A stretch of DNA of 64,000 nucleotides from Echinostoma caproni (GCA_900618425.1 UZAN01039787.1:49306-113305), one strand, 5' to 3'. Positions 1 to 12,715 are shown, counted from the stretch's first letter. Numbers and translations: made by a program. Notes: generated by a model from the letters alone, not told the origin.

Positions 1-125
1 ATCTATGATCCTTATAGAGCTCACGTAATCGTTCTTTATTATACTCAACCGAAGAAAAACGAATTAAATTTTTTAGTTTCTCGGATGCGACTGATTTGGT
101 GTCGGAATAAGTTCAAGTGTATACA

Positions 126-298
126 GAATTCGTGAATTCGTCGTGTACATAGCAAATGAAGCGTGAACTAAGAAGCTAGGAAGCACTGGACAGCTATTTC
201 GACCTGGTTGGGTCTCATCAGCAGTACGAATCCACCGACCCAAATGAGAATCGAACCCAGGACCTCACAGGCAGAACGTAAGCGTGCTGACTATCTTT
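126..298 (-). repeat. tRNA-derived SINE family 1, copy 1, cut by gap
   Basis: Read on the minus strand, this is the 3' two thirds of a tRNA-derived SINE. It has a box B-like stretch (GGGTTCGATTCTC) followed by a body also seen at 12535-12937, 35554-35965 and 42981-43170 (CTGATGAGACCCAACCAGG type). A tail follows containing TACACGACGAATTC. The tRNA-like 5' end with box A should lie just to the right but is lost in the N gap that starts at 299. Such elements are transcribed by RNA polymerase III and moved by a LINE reverse transcriptase. The spurious ORFs running through the N gap are not genes. Confidence 0.75.
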
Positions 299-1153
299 NN
301 NNNNNNNNNNNNNNNNNNNNNNNNNNNNNNNNNNNNNNNNNNNNNNNNNNNNNNNNNNNNNNNNNNNNNNNNNNNNNNNNNNNNNNNNNNNNNNNNNNNN
401 NNNNNNNNNNNNNNNNNNNNNNNNNNNNNNNNNNNNNNNNNNNNNNNNNNNNNNNNNNNNNNNNNNNNNNNNNNNNNNNNNNNNNNNNNNNNNNNNNNNN
501 NNNNNNNNNNNNNNNNNNNNNNNNNNNNNNNNNNNNNNNNNNNNNNNNNNNNNNNNNNNNNNNNNNNNNNNNNNNNNNNNNNNNNNNNNNNNNNNNNNNN
601 NNNNNNNNNNNNNNNNNNNNNNNNNNNNNNNNNNNNNNNNNNNNNNNNNNNNNNNNNNNNNNNNNNNNNNNNNNNNNNNNNNNNNNNNNNNNNNNNNNNN
701 NNNNNNNNNNNNNNNNNNNNNNNNNNNNNNNNNNNNNNNNNNNNNNNNNNNNNNNNNNNNNNNNNNNNNNNNNNNNNNNNNNNNNNNNNNNNNNNNNNNN
801 NNNNNNNNNNNNNNNNNNNNNNNNNNNNNNNNNNNNNNNNNNNNNNNNNNNNNNNNNNNNNNNNNNNNNNNNNNNNNNNNNNNNNNNNNNNNNNNNNNNN
901 NNNNNNNNNNNNNNNNNNNNNNNNNNNNNNNNNNNNNNNNNNNNNNNNNNNNNNNNNNNNNNNNNNNNNNNNNNNNNNNNNNNNNNNNNNNNNNNNNNNN
1001 NNNNNNNNNNNNNNNNNNNNNNNNNNNNNNNNNNNNNNNNNNNNNNNNNNNNNNNNNNNNNNNNNNNNNNNNNNNNNNNNNNNNNNNNNNNNNNNNNNNN
1101 NNNNNNNNNNNNNNNNNNNNNNNNNNNNNNNNNNNNNNNNNNNNNNNNNNNNN
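299..1153. other. Assembly gap of 855 N
   Basis: This is an unbroken run of N. No content can be inferred except that the SINE at its left edge continues into it. Reading frames crossing it have no support. Confidence 0.99.
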
Positions 1154-3204
1154 TATGAGAAGCTGTGGTTCAAATAGGAAAATTTTCTGTTCCAACTATG
1201 GTATGTATTGATAATTGGGCCTGACTAGGTTGAAGACGCTGCTAAGCTCTTTCTGCTGAATTCTTTGACAGCTAAAAGTGATCATTCAACTTTCTGAAAC
1301 TATTCGGAATAGGGTATAACTGTATCTATTGGGTTCTCGGAAGCCCATTCTTCACCCTTTGACCGAACGTACTTAACAATGGCATCTGAATTATGACAGA
1401 CATGACTGTGTTGTTGATGAAATCTAGCTAAGATGTTTTATCTTGATTGTTTCGTTGAATAGGGCTCGTCAGTTACTGGTACAAAATTATCGGTGGTGGG
1501 CCGGATGTTTCATTCTCTCAGTTCCATCAAGCTCCATCAGTAATGAGCATAAATTCCAGAACAACTCATCACTGCTACACTTACAGGGTTCTCTTTCGAA
1601 CGAAAGAAAAAAAGAAGAATACGACCTATGGTTGACCACATATCATTGTTTACTATATCCTGGCAGCGTTCTCAGTATCGTGGCCATGGGATTAAAGACT
1701 TGACAACGCTAATAACAGTACAGTTGGTACAGGCTGTATTAGACATTATCTTCGGTCGGTTAGCGAGCTTCTCTCTCTGAGTTGACCGTAACATGGTGAG
1801 CGAGAGTAATGGCAAATCCCGAGCCAGGTGAGCCAAAAATGCGGGCTGCTGGCAAGCACATTAGCACCAGAAGCAGCAGCAGCAGTCAATAGCTTGTGAT
1901 TCACACGGAAAAGCGCTTTGTGCCGACTCATGACCACGAGGGAACATGCGTGTGTGCACGCATCCACAAACAGACAAATTCACCCGCACATTTAATGTTA
2001 CACACACACACACACATACAGACCATAGATTACAAGCACGACAAAAATGATCCAGTGTGTAACGCAATGCATAGAGCTTTCAACTATTAGTGAATTCCAG
2101 GCGAACGACTACACAATGCTGTCTGCATCAGGTCGCATGTGAGAATGGATCGATGGAGACCATTATTCACACAGGGCTGGGCTGTGAGCCAAGCGAAGAG
2201 GACGGTTTGTATGCCAGGTTGGGAAGTGCTGGTGGTATTTCGCGCAACGCCTGCCTTTGATATGTCGATCGAATGTCCATCTCGTATGACTAGCCCCCAC
2301 AGTCCAGGTGCACGCATAACATTGCATTTTTTGGATTGACAAAGAGGTCATGCAGTTGACAAGCATCTACAATTATCCTCGTAGGCAACTTTGAGTAGTT
2401 TCAATACACTGACTTGATTTTAGTTTCGTTCGGTGTGTAAAACAGGGTCGTAAGTTATACATTATGTGACGGATGTCAACCCTGAGTTCATGTGAGCTTA
2501 GTGAAAGGCATTTTTAAATTTGATACGATGAAACAGGTAATGAATAGCTTCAAGTGACTTTAATGTTAATAATAATAATATCACCATATTTTTATGGTTT
2601 GAAAACGCAATCACACCGATAACTTTCATAAAGTTGACTGCGATAAATCAGAGGCAGCTTCCCGCCCCCCCATTGGGAAAGGGGAGACAAAATAAGAGAG
2701 AGGACAATGGGATGTAGTGTTATCAATTCGGTTGCTGTCACAATGACCCTAATCACTCAACCACCGCCGCCCGCATTATGCTGACAACAGAGGAAAATAA
2801 TTTCAAGGTCGGGTTCGGAGAAGGGTATGAATGGTTGCTTCATGTACATAGATTTCAACTCGGATGAGCAACGCGGATGTGAAAACAGGGGAACAGTAAA
2901 ACAAAGGGCGTGCATTGGGAGTGTGAAAGTATATGTGCGAAGAAGACAGAGTTTGTTGGCGCTAAATGGTCTTCATAATATCGATGACTGATTGTACTGA
3001 GTTACGTAATTCACCCTGTTCAGGCTTCACAATCCGCCTTTCGGGGCAAGTTCCCTATTGCGTAATCCTTTGATTTGGAGACTGGAGTTGACCAGATTGT
3101 TTGACGTGCATCCGCTCTATCGAGCTTGTGCCCAATTCAAATAAAAATGAGCAGAATTGTACCATTATGAAGATAAATTCTGGTAGCCTTTTGGCACTGA
3201 TTTT
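1154..3204. other. Intergenic sequence, no gene recognised
   Basis: Only short ORFs of up to 86 codons occur, on both strands, with no domain, splice pattern or homology that I recognise. It contains a short CAG run near 1871-1885, a CA microsatellite at 2001-2016 and a C/G-rich patch near 2660-2690. Confidence 0.6.
2001..2016. repeat. CA microsatellite
   Basis: Eight CA units. Other short simple repeats of similar size are CA at 29121-29136, GA at 34167-34181, CAT at about 8806-8823 and GT-rich runs near 20040 and 22890. Confidence 0.9.
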
Positions 3205-3385
3205 TTTCTTTTTCATTTTACTTCCTTTTATTGAATATATAAAAGCATACAATTTTCAGGAAGAGGGAAGCGGCCAATCAAAGGGCTGCCATAAAATACA
3301 CAAATGGGGAAAGTCAGGCGGTGGTGGTGGGATTCGAACACTCGTCCTCCGGGGTGATAATTGGTGATGTTACTACCGGGTCGTG
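3205..3385 (-). repeat. tRNA-derived SINE family 2, copy a
   Basis: On the minus strand the element starts with a degraded tRNA-like head, then box B (GTGTTCGAATCCC) and a CACCACCACCGCC end of the tRNA-like part. A conserved body (GCGGCC, GCTTCC) and an A-rich tail ending near ATTGAATA/AAAATGAAAA follow. It pairs with copy b in head-to-head inverted orientation, separated by about 105 bp. Confidence 0.8.
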
Positions 3386-3491
3386 TGTTTCAATTAAAAA
3401 GCACTGTAAGTGCAGATGGACCAATATAGAATTGAAAATCATCATTGTTGGGAGCAGTCTTAAGTTGATTATTTAACATTTTGGTTTTCGG

Positions 3492-3680
3492 GGCGGTGAT
3501 GGACCGCTGGTAGCGTTACGGGTTATCACTCCCCGGAGGACGTGTGTTCGAATCCGACCACCACCGCCTGTCTTTTTCCATTATGTGTTGTATGGCAGCC
3601 CTTTGATTGGCCGCTTCCCGCTTCCTGAAAATTGTATCTTTGTATACTCAATAAAAGAAAGTAGAATGAAAATGAAAATT
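3492..3680 (+). repeat. tRNA-derived SINE family 2, copy b (best tRNA head)
   Basis: The first 77 bases (3492-3568) look like a tRNA gene. A 5' GGCGGTG pairs perfectly with a 3' CACCGCC to make a 7-bp acceptor stem, and a box B (TGTTCGAATCC) precedes the 3' arm. The T stem is poorly paired and three extra bases separate it from the acceptor stem, so this is a SINE head and not a working tRNA. The body (GGCAGCCCTTTGATTGGCCG) and tail (CAATAAAAGAAAG then AATGAAAATG) are shared with copies at 3205, 42748, 43721, 44888 and 57549. Confidence 0.85.
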
Positions 3681-6600
3681 CTGGCATATGTCGCGGAAGA
3701 AACGGCCGATGACAGTTGTTGAGCGGTGTTCTGCATAATCCAGTGATTCACTCCTCTTGAATGATACGGTGAAGTGGGTCGATTTCTTCTAGGTGTAATG
3801 ATTTTGAGACAAGCATTCCCGCGTCTTTAGTGTATCTTTGAATATTGAAAGCACTGAATATGCAGTCCTCCTTTTGTTTGTTCATAGAATCCAAATAATT
3901 GTGATTGTAGCAGACTCAACAGGTCAAATAAATCTCTCATCCTATAGCTAAACAAAGCTTAAATTATGATTGTCTTCAACTATCTGTGGGAACTGTCCAA
4001 TGGAATTGTCATTAAGAAATAGTATTGACCGTAACTTCTATTCTGCTAGCGGAAATCTTTATATGCACACATGCAGGCATATCAGTACAGTATGATAGAA
4101 CAAGCATCTAGTAACGATCGAAGGAAAGAACGTACCCAATATCGTATCAGAGCGAAAAGGACTGGTTTGTTGGCAGCGAGGAAACAAATAAGTAGTACTG
4201 CCGATTCTTCGAATGTGATATCAAAATGAACATGATGAGGTCAATCGAAACTACTCAAATGCAAACGTGCAATTATTCTGTCTTCTAACTGTTTGAATCA
4301 GTTTAAATGATGAATGAATGAACTTATTGTTTAGGCGTAACAGAAAATTAGTGTCTGATATCCTAAACTGAAGCTCCTAGAATCAGGCTCAAATGGAGAC
4401 CAAGGTAGGCTCCCTGTTATCGGTTATCGAAATCATAAGAAAAATCATCCGAGAAACCTGATCAGTCGGTACGAAATTCCATCTCGATCCTTGTATGGTG
4501 TCTTTGATGACGTTACATTTATTATTGCCACAGTATTCGGCGAGTAATCTCAGATGAACTTTGAGTGTCTTCCGATAAGGCAATGGATAAAACATTTTGT
4601 CACTTGGAAAGAAAAAAATCTTTTCTGAATGTAACTCAATTTACAATTGTACATAGTCACGTATACCATTATCTATATCCACTTCAAAAAAGCAAATGTA
4701 TGAGTCTGTAGTCCCACAAAATATCGGTATAAGGTTTGCTTAGGTTAGACAGGTAGATCAATAAAACACTGAGTCACTCCTTTGAATGTAGTGATCTGCA
4801 TTTCATGTAGCATTCCACTATTATAGTCATGACAATAATGCTTCACTCAAGTGACAAGTTGTGATGCAGAGTAACTTGGCGTAAACCCTACCAAACGTGT
4901 GTCATTTTAGATCCTTCTTGAGATTTACAACAGTGCAAAAAACAAAACTACAACAATCAGACAAAAACGTTATTCACATCTGAAACTGAAACTGAATTAT
5001 GGATGATTATTTCACGCTCAACCAAACGGTTCCTTTATCATTGCATTTCATTCGTCATCCAAAAATCATCCAAATCCTTTATCCAGTACGTCGAGTAAAA
5101 CTCGTTGGGCGACTGAGTTTTCCGGTAACCGCGTATCAAACGGACAAATGCGCTCATGGATACGATCTGGAGCATTACGGGCCTGATTAGGGGTGGACCG
5201 GTAAACACAAATTATTTGCGATCTATTAAATTATATTTTTGGAGACGAACTGAATGCCGTCAACCTTAACCGATCTGTTGTCACTTTTAATTTTTCTTAA
5301 CAAAAGCGATCAATCTGACAGAAGAGCCTTTGCCTGTCTCAGTCACCACCCATCCCACCCCACTGTGCTGACTTGTTCCGTTTCAATTATCAATAATTGC
5401 TGCATTTTTCTGGGATTTGAAAAAAGTAATAAACAAAGATCTATCTGGTGATGACACATCTCTTTTTATCGATTGGATTTCTTCAATGCCTCTATCTAAT
5501 TAGTTTGGTTTCTAAGCCTAAAAAAAGTCAGTATATTCAAACTGATTAAGGTGTTCATTCTACCAGCTGTATGGAAGAAAACGTTGTAGTAAACACCACA
5601 CACGATTATAGTATTCAATCTCACTTCTCTATCTCATTTTATCGATGATAAAGTAAGATAAGTATAGAGATGCAAGGAGGGCATTTCATCGTCAATTAGA
5701 CTACAGTCCTATCAACGTGTCGAATATTATCAGGTCAAGTTCGCATTTTCAATGACACAAATCAATCATTATTTGGAATTGTCGGTTCGTCTTTTGTCCC
5801 TTGCTGAAGCCCAATCCATATCACTTTACAAACTTATCGATCAAGATGCTCGTGAAATATTACCTTACAGAGAGAAATGATCCATCCTTGCTCTACGAGA
5901 GTACCTAAACTGCCATTCATAGTCCTCAGCGTACCGTGTGAACTTTAGGATCTGATAAATAAAACTATTCCTTGTTAAACACCTTACGCAGTCCATACAA
6001 TTCCACCGTTATCGGGATCCAGGGAGCTCAAAAGCGATGTGATTTGCTCCTGACATGAGGATTCGATTCCAGTAGGACTCAGAAACTTTCCCATAAATGT
6101 GAACTGGAATCCGTTTATATTTTCAATAATGACAATTAAACCGTCTTTCTTCCCTAGGTAGTTGCTCAAAGAAAAACATCTGCGATGTGAAAATTCTTCA
6201 AAAGTTATTGTGAATAGTTTGAATTATTGTAGAATTTGAAAGGTATCGTTTTGAGTATTTTGCTGTTTCTTTGGGTTTACTAAAAATTTAATGTACTACC
6301 TTCACTTGGCTAATCACATACAACGTTTCGTATACGATTGAGGTGGTTCATGGCATCGAAGTGATGCTCAGACCAAGTCATTACAGTTTTCGTTTCCTTA
6401 GGGAGCTCTTGCTTGCGGTGCTCCATCACTTAAAACATGAGCCACATGTGAAACTTATCAGTTTTGTGGGTTCTAGATATAGTGGAAATTTGGAGTATTT
6501 CTGGGTTGATTATACTGACCAGATAGGTTACCCTATTGTATTTTCAAACCTCATTAATTCATTATTGAGTATAATTATTGAGCAATTCAAAAGTCATTGA

Positions 6601-7837
6601 TATCTCACTGACAACAAAGCATCATTGGCTGAATGGAGTATGGTTTATCGAAACAAGAATGTTACGTTATTTTAACCATGCTAATTTATTGACGCCTTTG
6701 TTGTTAGACATTCTTTCTGTAATCATATGACTAAATGCGCTTCTCACATGCCAAAGTGCTCCGAATAATTCTGTCTCGGTAGTGCTGGAATGTAAAAACA
6801 TGATTTCTTTTCATTCCAGTGTAAACTGATCCAAATTGACTAAGTACGGTAACGAAACGCGCGCATACACTTGTTGATGGCAAAATACAATTTTGAAAAT
6901 GCCGATATTCCGAGGAATTTAAGACTGAGAAGCTTTCCTAATGTTCGCAACGATGGACAGCACTACCACACAGTGATTCTTGAGATCGGAAAAGTTGACG
7001 TCAGCAGAAGCCACTCGTTTGGACGACAATCAGACTTGTTACCACCAGGCTCATTATCAGCCCTGCCTACACTCTTCGATTAGCACATTGTTTGAGACTT
7101 TGTGAGCTGGCAGTCGATTTCCGGTACACACAAATTTGAATTATTGTTTTGGTAGGGCTCACAAAACTGTGTGCAACAAACATTCTACTCATATGAATCA
7201 TGCAATCATTAAAAAAATACACGAGCAGTCATCGGTTGTGCCATGAGTACCGGTGGTTTTAAAATAATATTTTTCACTTTAAACACCGATCGCCTAGCTG
7301 CCGAACACACATAACGTATTCTGTGAGTATAATTGATTGTTTTAAAAGTAATTGGTTTTGCTGTCCAAGTCTAGATGACGAGAAATACCTGTTGTGTTAT
7401 TACCTGACACATGTTCAAGTCCGTACAGCGTTACGCAAAAGAAAGGTCATTTTGGTTTGATAAGTGGTGATGGAATTACTTTTTCCCTCATCATATAATT
7501 TACTATCCGGTGAAACATTGAAGAATGCTTCGATTTGACTATTTTGTCATTGATGAGAACAATATGATGAATCACAGAAAAAGTAAATAGCTGGCAATAA
7601 TGAGAATAATCGTTGGAGAAGGAAACCAGATATCACGGGAACATACTGACGAATTTGGGCATTCAGTAATGCGAGTTTTGTGATTTGGAAGAGAGAATCT
7701 TAGACTCGCTCTAAATCGTGATTTGAGGATGCTATCGAGATGTAACAATCATATTGTTGTCTGTCTGTCTTACGTTCACTGAATATACAAGTATACAATT
7801 ATGCAGTAAGTTTCTAACAACAAATGGTGATCATTTT
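3681..7837. other. Intergenic sequence, no gene recognised
   Basis: About 4.2 kb of AT-rich DNA with ORFs no longer than 85 codons on either strand. I see no domain motif and no convincing splice-bounded exon. Confidence 0.55.
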
Positions 7838-8190
7838 CATGAGAGCAAGAAGAAGCATCATGATCATAGGTGTTGAACTAAACCATTTCGTAGTAAACTC
7901 ATCAGCTGTGTACATACATTCAGATCACGCTGGGTTAAAAGAGTGACAGGTTTGGGGATAGGCGAACACATACGGGGAAGGCCAAAGGTCACTAGTTGGC
8001 TACCGATCTGGCGGATCAAAACACGACAGGCGTTCCTGGGTTTGTCACATTCTTTACTATCCAGTACGTCCCCAAACCTGTCACTCTTTCAACCAAAGGT
8101 GATCTGAATATGTACGCAGCTGGTGAGATTACCACGAAATAGTTGATTTCAAAACATCCTGTGAACATGATGCTTCTTCTTGTTCTCATG
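7838..8190. repeat. Long imperfect palindrome, 122-bp arms
   Basis: The left arm at 7838-7959 and the right arm at 8069-8190 are inverted copies with scattered mismatches, separated by about 109 bp. Matching pieces include the AGTGACAGGTTTGGGGA ends at the inner edges and the GAACAAGAAGAAGCATCATG-like outer ends. Nothing in the arms resembles a transposase or a tRNA promoter. It could be a non-autonomous fold-back or MITE-like DNA element, or a local inverted duplication. Confidence 0.8.
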
Positions 8191-8775
8191 AAAGAGTTGA
8201 CGGAAACCGGTTGCACGAATTATAAGCGTTTAAAATAAGCCTTAGAAAATATCATAATGGGGTGGGGGGGGTGGAGGGTGGTATTATGGGCAGGCACTTT
8301 CGTAATGACCATAATCAATTGAAAACTGCCGTCGTATAGGGCGTTTAATTTTTGTATTCCAAAGGTAAATGTTTTGTTTGGAAATAGATAAAAATAAACA
8401 AAATAATTTTATCATAGCGTGGTGTTCCTTCACAAACTAGCTGCGTTCATTGTTCGTACTAGCCACGTCAAACATGCAGTGCGCGTGTTTTGAAAGACAA
8501 AAAACACGACTTGTTCTCGCATACATCCTATTGCACCACCAGCGGCTTACAAATGTGTTTACACTGATATTGGAATGCGGACGGCCCTCGTTTTTCCCGA
8601 GTAACCAAATATCTGGATTTTGGCACACTTACTCATCCGGGTATGATCACGTACCCAACTGGCATTGTTGCCGTTGTTGGTGAGCAGACAATACGCATCC
8701 ACCCACGCTTAACCTCTCCTTTGTGAACCCGGTCCTATCAAATCAAACACTCCACATCTAGATCATTATGACTGA

Positions 8776-9195
8776 CCAACTGTCCGTCACAATATCTCTC
8801 ATCAACATCATCATCATCATCATGTGATGTGCCGTGCACATGGAGGCCACACACGTGAAGAAAGTTACAATGATAAGATTCGCACAGGCCGCCAAAACGT
8901 AGTTCGATGTATGTGTAACAAAATAATCCACACCAATAGCAACGGCACCATCCCGACGAAGTGTTCGGCTCGAGTTGGCATAGCCAACGAAGACCGTTGT
9001 TGGACTGATAGCAACCGGTCACTTTTAGGCACATCACTTGAATATGGTGGCTATCCTCAGAGTGACCCGTGTTTCACCCCGCCCCAGACACAAGCAAACA
9101 TCATGGAAACACGCAACAGTCTTTCACATGGACAAGACCATTTCATTTTGTCCGACCTGAAATCTAACTACAATCCTCTGTTAGGGGGGTTGTGA
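8776..9195. other. Unresolved ORF region, possible exon on either strand
   Basis: The segment seems richer in GC than its flanks. On the + strand one frame is open from 8776 to a stop at 9193-9195 and begins with a His run coded by CAT repeats. On the minus strand another frame, open from about 9013 to a stop near 8757, reads as a polypeptide with one hydrophobic stretch (YVLAACANLIIVTFFTC) followed by a Met run from the same repeat. A third minus frame also has a hydrophobic stretch. I recognise no family and cannot choose a strand. It may be chance. Confidence 0.2.
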
Positions 9196-10494
9196 TAGTG
9201 CAAAACGTGGACGTGTTCTAGTTCGCTTTGGCGGAGTTTCGTTTGTTCAGGGCTTGGAGTTCGTTTTTAAAATAGGTGTCGAACAAGGAATAATTAATAA
9301 AGATGGTGAAACAAATAGTTAAAATAAAATAATAAAAAATAAATGAATAATAATAATAAATAATATCTGCGTAGATATAGCAAAGACCATTGGCTTCTGT
9401 GAGAAGCATTTCGTATAGCAGATCGTAAAGACATTTCAGTGCCTGAGTCCAGTTTACTTGATGAAGGTGACTGGTGCATGCAAACTGGGAGAAAAACCAT
9501 TGTTCAGATTTGTAAACTTAAAGTATAACCTCGGAGGTCTGTGCAAACAAGAGCGAGGTAAAGTGCGCGCTTTACGATGGCAAATACAAGCGACGTTCAG
9601 CGGTCAAGCCCCTTCTTCCTGTGAAGTCTCAGTAGAATCGTTCGAGTCACACTTTTGATGAGGCCTCAAGATGGATGCACTATGCTTATTAACTTCTCTT
9701 TAGACATTTCCTTTTATCTTTATAGGCGACAAAGTTCTTCACATAAAAAATAATGAACGTGACCGCAAGCTAAAATATGCGGAATATTTAAATCCCTGAT
9801 GAGGTTGGAGATACCTGATTTCAGAGTAGAATTCAAAACGGATTGATGTTTTTCACACGAGATCCATGGATGGAACGGATCACACTGGTGTTATCAAGTA
9901 AGAAACATTAAAGTGAGAAGTCAGAATTAAAGAAACACATTTTCTCATGCTACTCAACTTTACAGAAACATTACGTCATGCAAACAGCATGTTGCAAACA
10001 GTGTTATTAGTAACTGGAGAGGATAAACTGTTTTGGACGGGAGATAGACAAGCAACGTTAGTGGTCCAAACTAATGGAAGGTTTCAGAATGCGTCTTTGA
10101 GAATTTACTTTAAATAATCATTCTACTACATGGTTCCTGTTTCGGGAAAGTTGTACATGGGAGACCTTGCGAAGGACTGAAGGACGAACAAAGGATTACA
10201 ACAGGGCAAGAAAGTTCGGAAATTAAGTGACGTTAGTGTAGCACTTCAATACCGTTGCTCAGTAGATCAATCAAAAGCTCATTTTTTAACGAAACATGAC
10301 GTTCAGTCAAATATTCATGTGGATCTGCCACAAAATATAAATTTTCAGCAACAACATAATTTCGGGACAATACCGTAGGTGAGAAAAATACTTCGTTGAG
10401 AAATTGCAAATATCACAGAACAGAAGAGATTGTGGAGAGACTGCAGAAGGAACGGAGTGCAAGCATCCATTGCCTATCAGAATTGGTAGGAACG
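9196..10494. other. Intergenic sequence, no gene recognised
   Basis: AT-rich, with an A/T simple run near 9320-9365. No ORF has recognisable protein character. Confidence 0.55.
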
Positions 10495-10560
10495 GGCGGT
10501 GGTATCCCGATCGTAAGGTCTTCAAGTTATCACCCCGGCGAACGTGTGCTTAAATCAAGT
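10495..10560 (+). repeat. tRNA-derived SINE family 2, fragment c
   Basis: It starts GGCGGTGGTATCCC and contains the family's TTATCACCCCGG...GAACGTGTG segment. Box B is damaged (GTGTGCTTAAATC) and the body and tail are missing. This is a short, old, 3'-truncated copy just downstream, in LINE terms, of the minus-strand LINE relic that starts at 10743. Confidence 0.6.
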
Positions 10561-10742
10561 TGATTTATTCTAATATGTGTATCTCCAAATATGTCCATAG
10601 ACGGGAGAAATAGACAAAATTTCAAAGTTTTATTATTGGAATACCTTATAAGCTCATGTTTTTCTCGTCCCGTAGGTTCGTGTTGTGGTTAGAATACATA
10701 TAATTCCTTGTGTAAAATGTCACATGATAAGGGATTCTTCCG

Positions 10743-11660
10743 CTAAGGCATGCAGCTTCGTTTATTTTGGAATGTAAACTGTACTAATGCTACATCTAGT
10801 CTCAATTTGAAAGATTTAATGCTTGGCTGACAGACGACGTGGGGTAAAAGAGAGTTCCAGATCGAACACACTCTGATCGCGAATGACTGACGCCGGTATT
10901 CCAATCGGCATTTTGAGACCACTAGTTTGAATAGAGGTCCTTTAAGATGAACGTTCGGTGATAATTTTAGCAGCGGGCGACTCGAATGGCCTGGGTTTTG
11001 CATTATTTGGTATAACATAAACATATCTCTTCTGATACGCCAGTAGTGATTAGAGTATAACCTCAGTGACTTCAATTTCTGTGCGTATGAATAAAGATTC
11101 AACCCCATAGCCCTTCTAGTGTCCTTCCTTTGTGGACCCTCCAGCAATTTGCATTCACGTTGTAGCCATGGATTCCATTCCTGGATAGCGTATACTGTGA
11201 GTGAGTGAACGAATGGTGGTAGAAAACGGGGGAAAGCGTTGACTAAAACCGGCCAAAGACCCACTTAATCAAAACCACATTCTTTACAGGTGCGTTCAAC
11301 ACCATGTCGCAGTTGAGTGAGGAGCTTCAGTTTTCTTGAATAATGATGCCCAGGTCTTTCTCATTTGAGGCGTGTGCCAGTTGTTCCTTTCCGAGGAATA
11401 CGAAAATCGCCCCTTGTGTCGTAGTGATAGAGCCTTACACTTTGGCACATTGAATTCATTATTGTTCAAAAGAGACCAGAGATGAGCTACTTTCAGCCTT
11501 TCCTGGAAGGTTAGCGAGCCCGCTGGTTGCGTCACTGTATTCGAAATTTTGGCGTCCTCCACAAACAGTAATGATTTTGGCCTAAGAGCCTTCGGCACAT
11601 CGTTTATGAATGTTAGGAAAAGTCGCGAGTTATAAATGGGAACCGATTCAAATAATCTGC
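10743..11660 (-). mobile_element. CR1/jockey-like LINE relic, RT palm and C-terminal part
   Basis: Minus-strand frames read as the late part of a non-LTR reverse transcriptase. First comes a LFLTFINDVPKAL segment and, in place of the catalytic FADD box, LLFVEDAKI. A FNVPKCKALSLRHKGRFSYS segment follows. After a frame change, the typical post-RT thumb and C-terminus appears at 10743-11264 (LLEGPQRKDTRRAMGL, then SFAIRVCSIWNSLLPHVV). That closing pattern, with a WNSLP-type box, is common to CR1 and jockey clade LINEs. Frameshifts, stops and the Ala-to-Glu change in the catalytic box show that it is dead. The endonuclease domain and 5' RT were not found. Confidence 0.85.
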
Positions 11661-12534
11661 TAAAGGAACCAATGAGTGTTATTTTACAATATAATACTGT
11701 ATGGTCTTTCATATACATTTTTCCAACAGTGTATCTGTGGAGGGTACCGTAAAGCGCACAAGTTTATCACAGTTCAGCTCCAACCAGATACCCTTCTCAA
11801 TCACAGTTTTACCCGATGGATACTGAGTTAAGGAGGTGGGTACATGCTGATTGTTTAACGTTTGGCAAGCGGTACGCGGAAGACAGAAGCCAAGTGTAAG
11901 TCTCTCTCTCAGGTACGTGAATACCAAATGGGTGTTAGCTGGAGATCCACCAAATCATTTGACTAGCCGATAGGTCACGGGACATATAGTCTGAAACGAA
12001 TTGTTATAAGCACAATGAACAGCACACGCTGTTTTCAATTCAATTCATTAAAACAATAAAAATGCCGGTAGCGTTTGTAAAAACCAGAACATTCATCGTT
12101 TGGCAAGGCCAATCTCTAACAGATGCGTGTGAAAAAATGAAAAACAAACTCGACTTCCACAGGAAAATAAAATAGTTATGAGCCAGTTCACGAGGGATAA
12201 TGTCTGTGATGAGATATAAAAACCGGTGCGTGGGGCACCGGCACGATATTTGAATTCCATCAATTCCATTATTCCGAACCAATTTTCCGTTTCCCATGAG
12301 AATCTTTGAATGATAATCACTGCCTCACATCCCCTCTCCATCTCTACAGGAAATCATTTGTTCACTTTGACGTACATTAAATAACTGGACGAAAGGTCAA
12401 TAATATATATGTGGAAAAAAGAGACCATCACACTTGAATAATGCCATCATATCCAGTTCACAGTAATGAGGGCTAATTTATGAAATCCTATGAGTTTTTC
12501 GGTAAAATTCGGGTTAAATAGAGCTAATAAAGAC
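11661..12534. other. Intergenic sequence, no gene recognised
   Basis: The LINE signal fades beyond 11660. Short minus-strand ORFs here show no domain. Confidence 0.5.
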
Positions 12535-12697
12535 AGCTGAAAAGCTGGGAAGCACTGAACAACGATTTCAATCCGAGACAATCTCATCAGCAATGCAAAT
12601 CCATCTAACCAACTGGAGATCGAACCAGGGATCTTACAGGTAGAACGCAAGCCCATGACCCACTGAAGCACTGAGTAGCTAATCAGACCGTTTTTTC
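12535..12697 (-). repeat. tRNA-derived SINE family 1, copy 2 (left arm of dimer A)
   Basis: On the minus strand it begins AACGGTCTGATTAGCTACTC, then the tRNA-like part with box B (TGGTTCGATCTCC), then the body ending GCTTCCCAGCTTTTCAGC. It lies head-to-head with copy 3, sharing a short junction at 12698-12715. Confidence 0.8.
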
Positions 12698-12715
12698 ATT
12701 TCATCTATGCAGGAT

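Noticed and set aside
208..1195. Four long ORFs of about 300 codons spanning the first N block
   Set aside because: They are open only because the gap is translated as X. The real bases at the ends are SINE sequence and unrelated flank.
3492..3568. A genuine tRNA gene
   Set aside because: The acceptor stem is perfect, but the T stem mispairs and three extra bases separate it from the acceptor. The same unit recurs with a common body and tail, so it is a SINE head.
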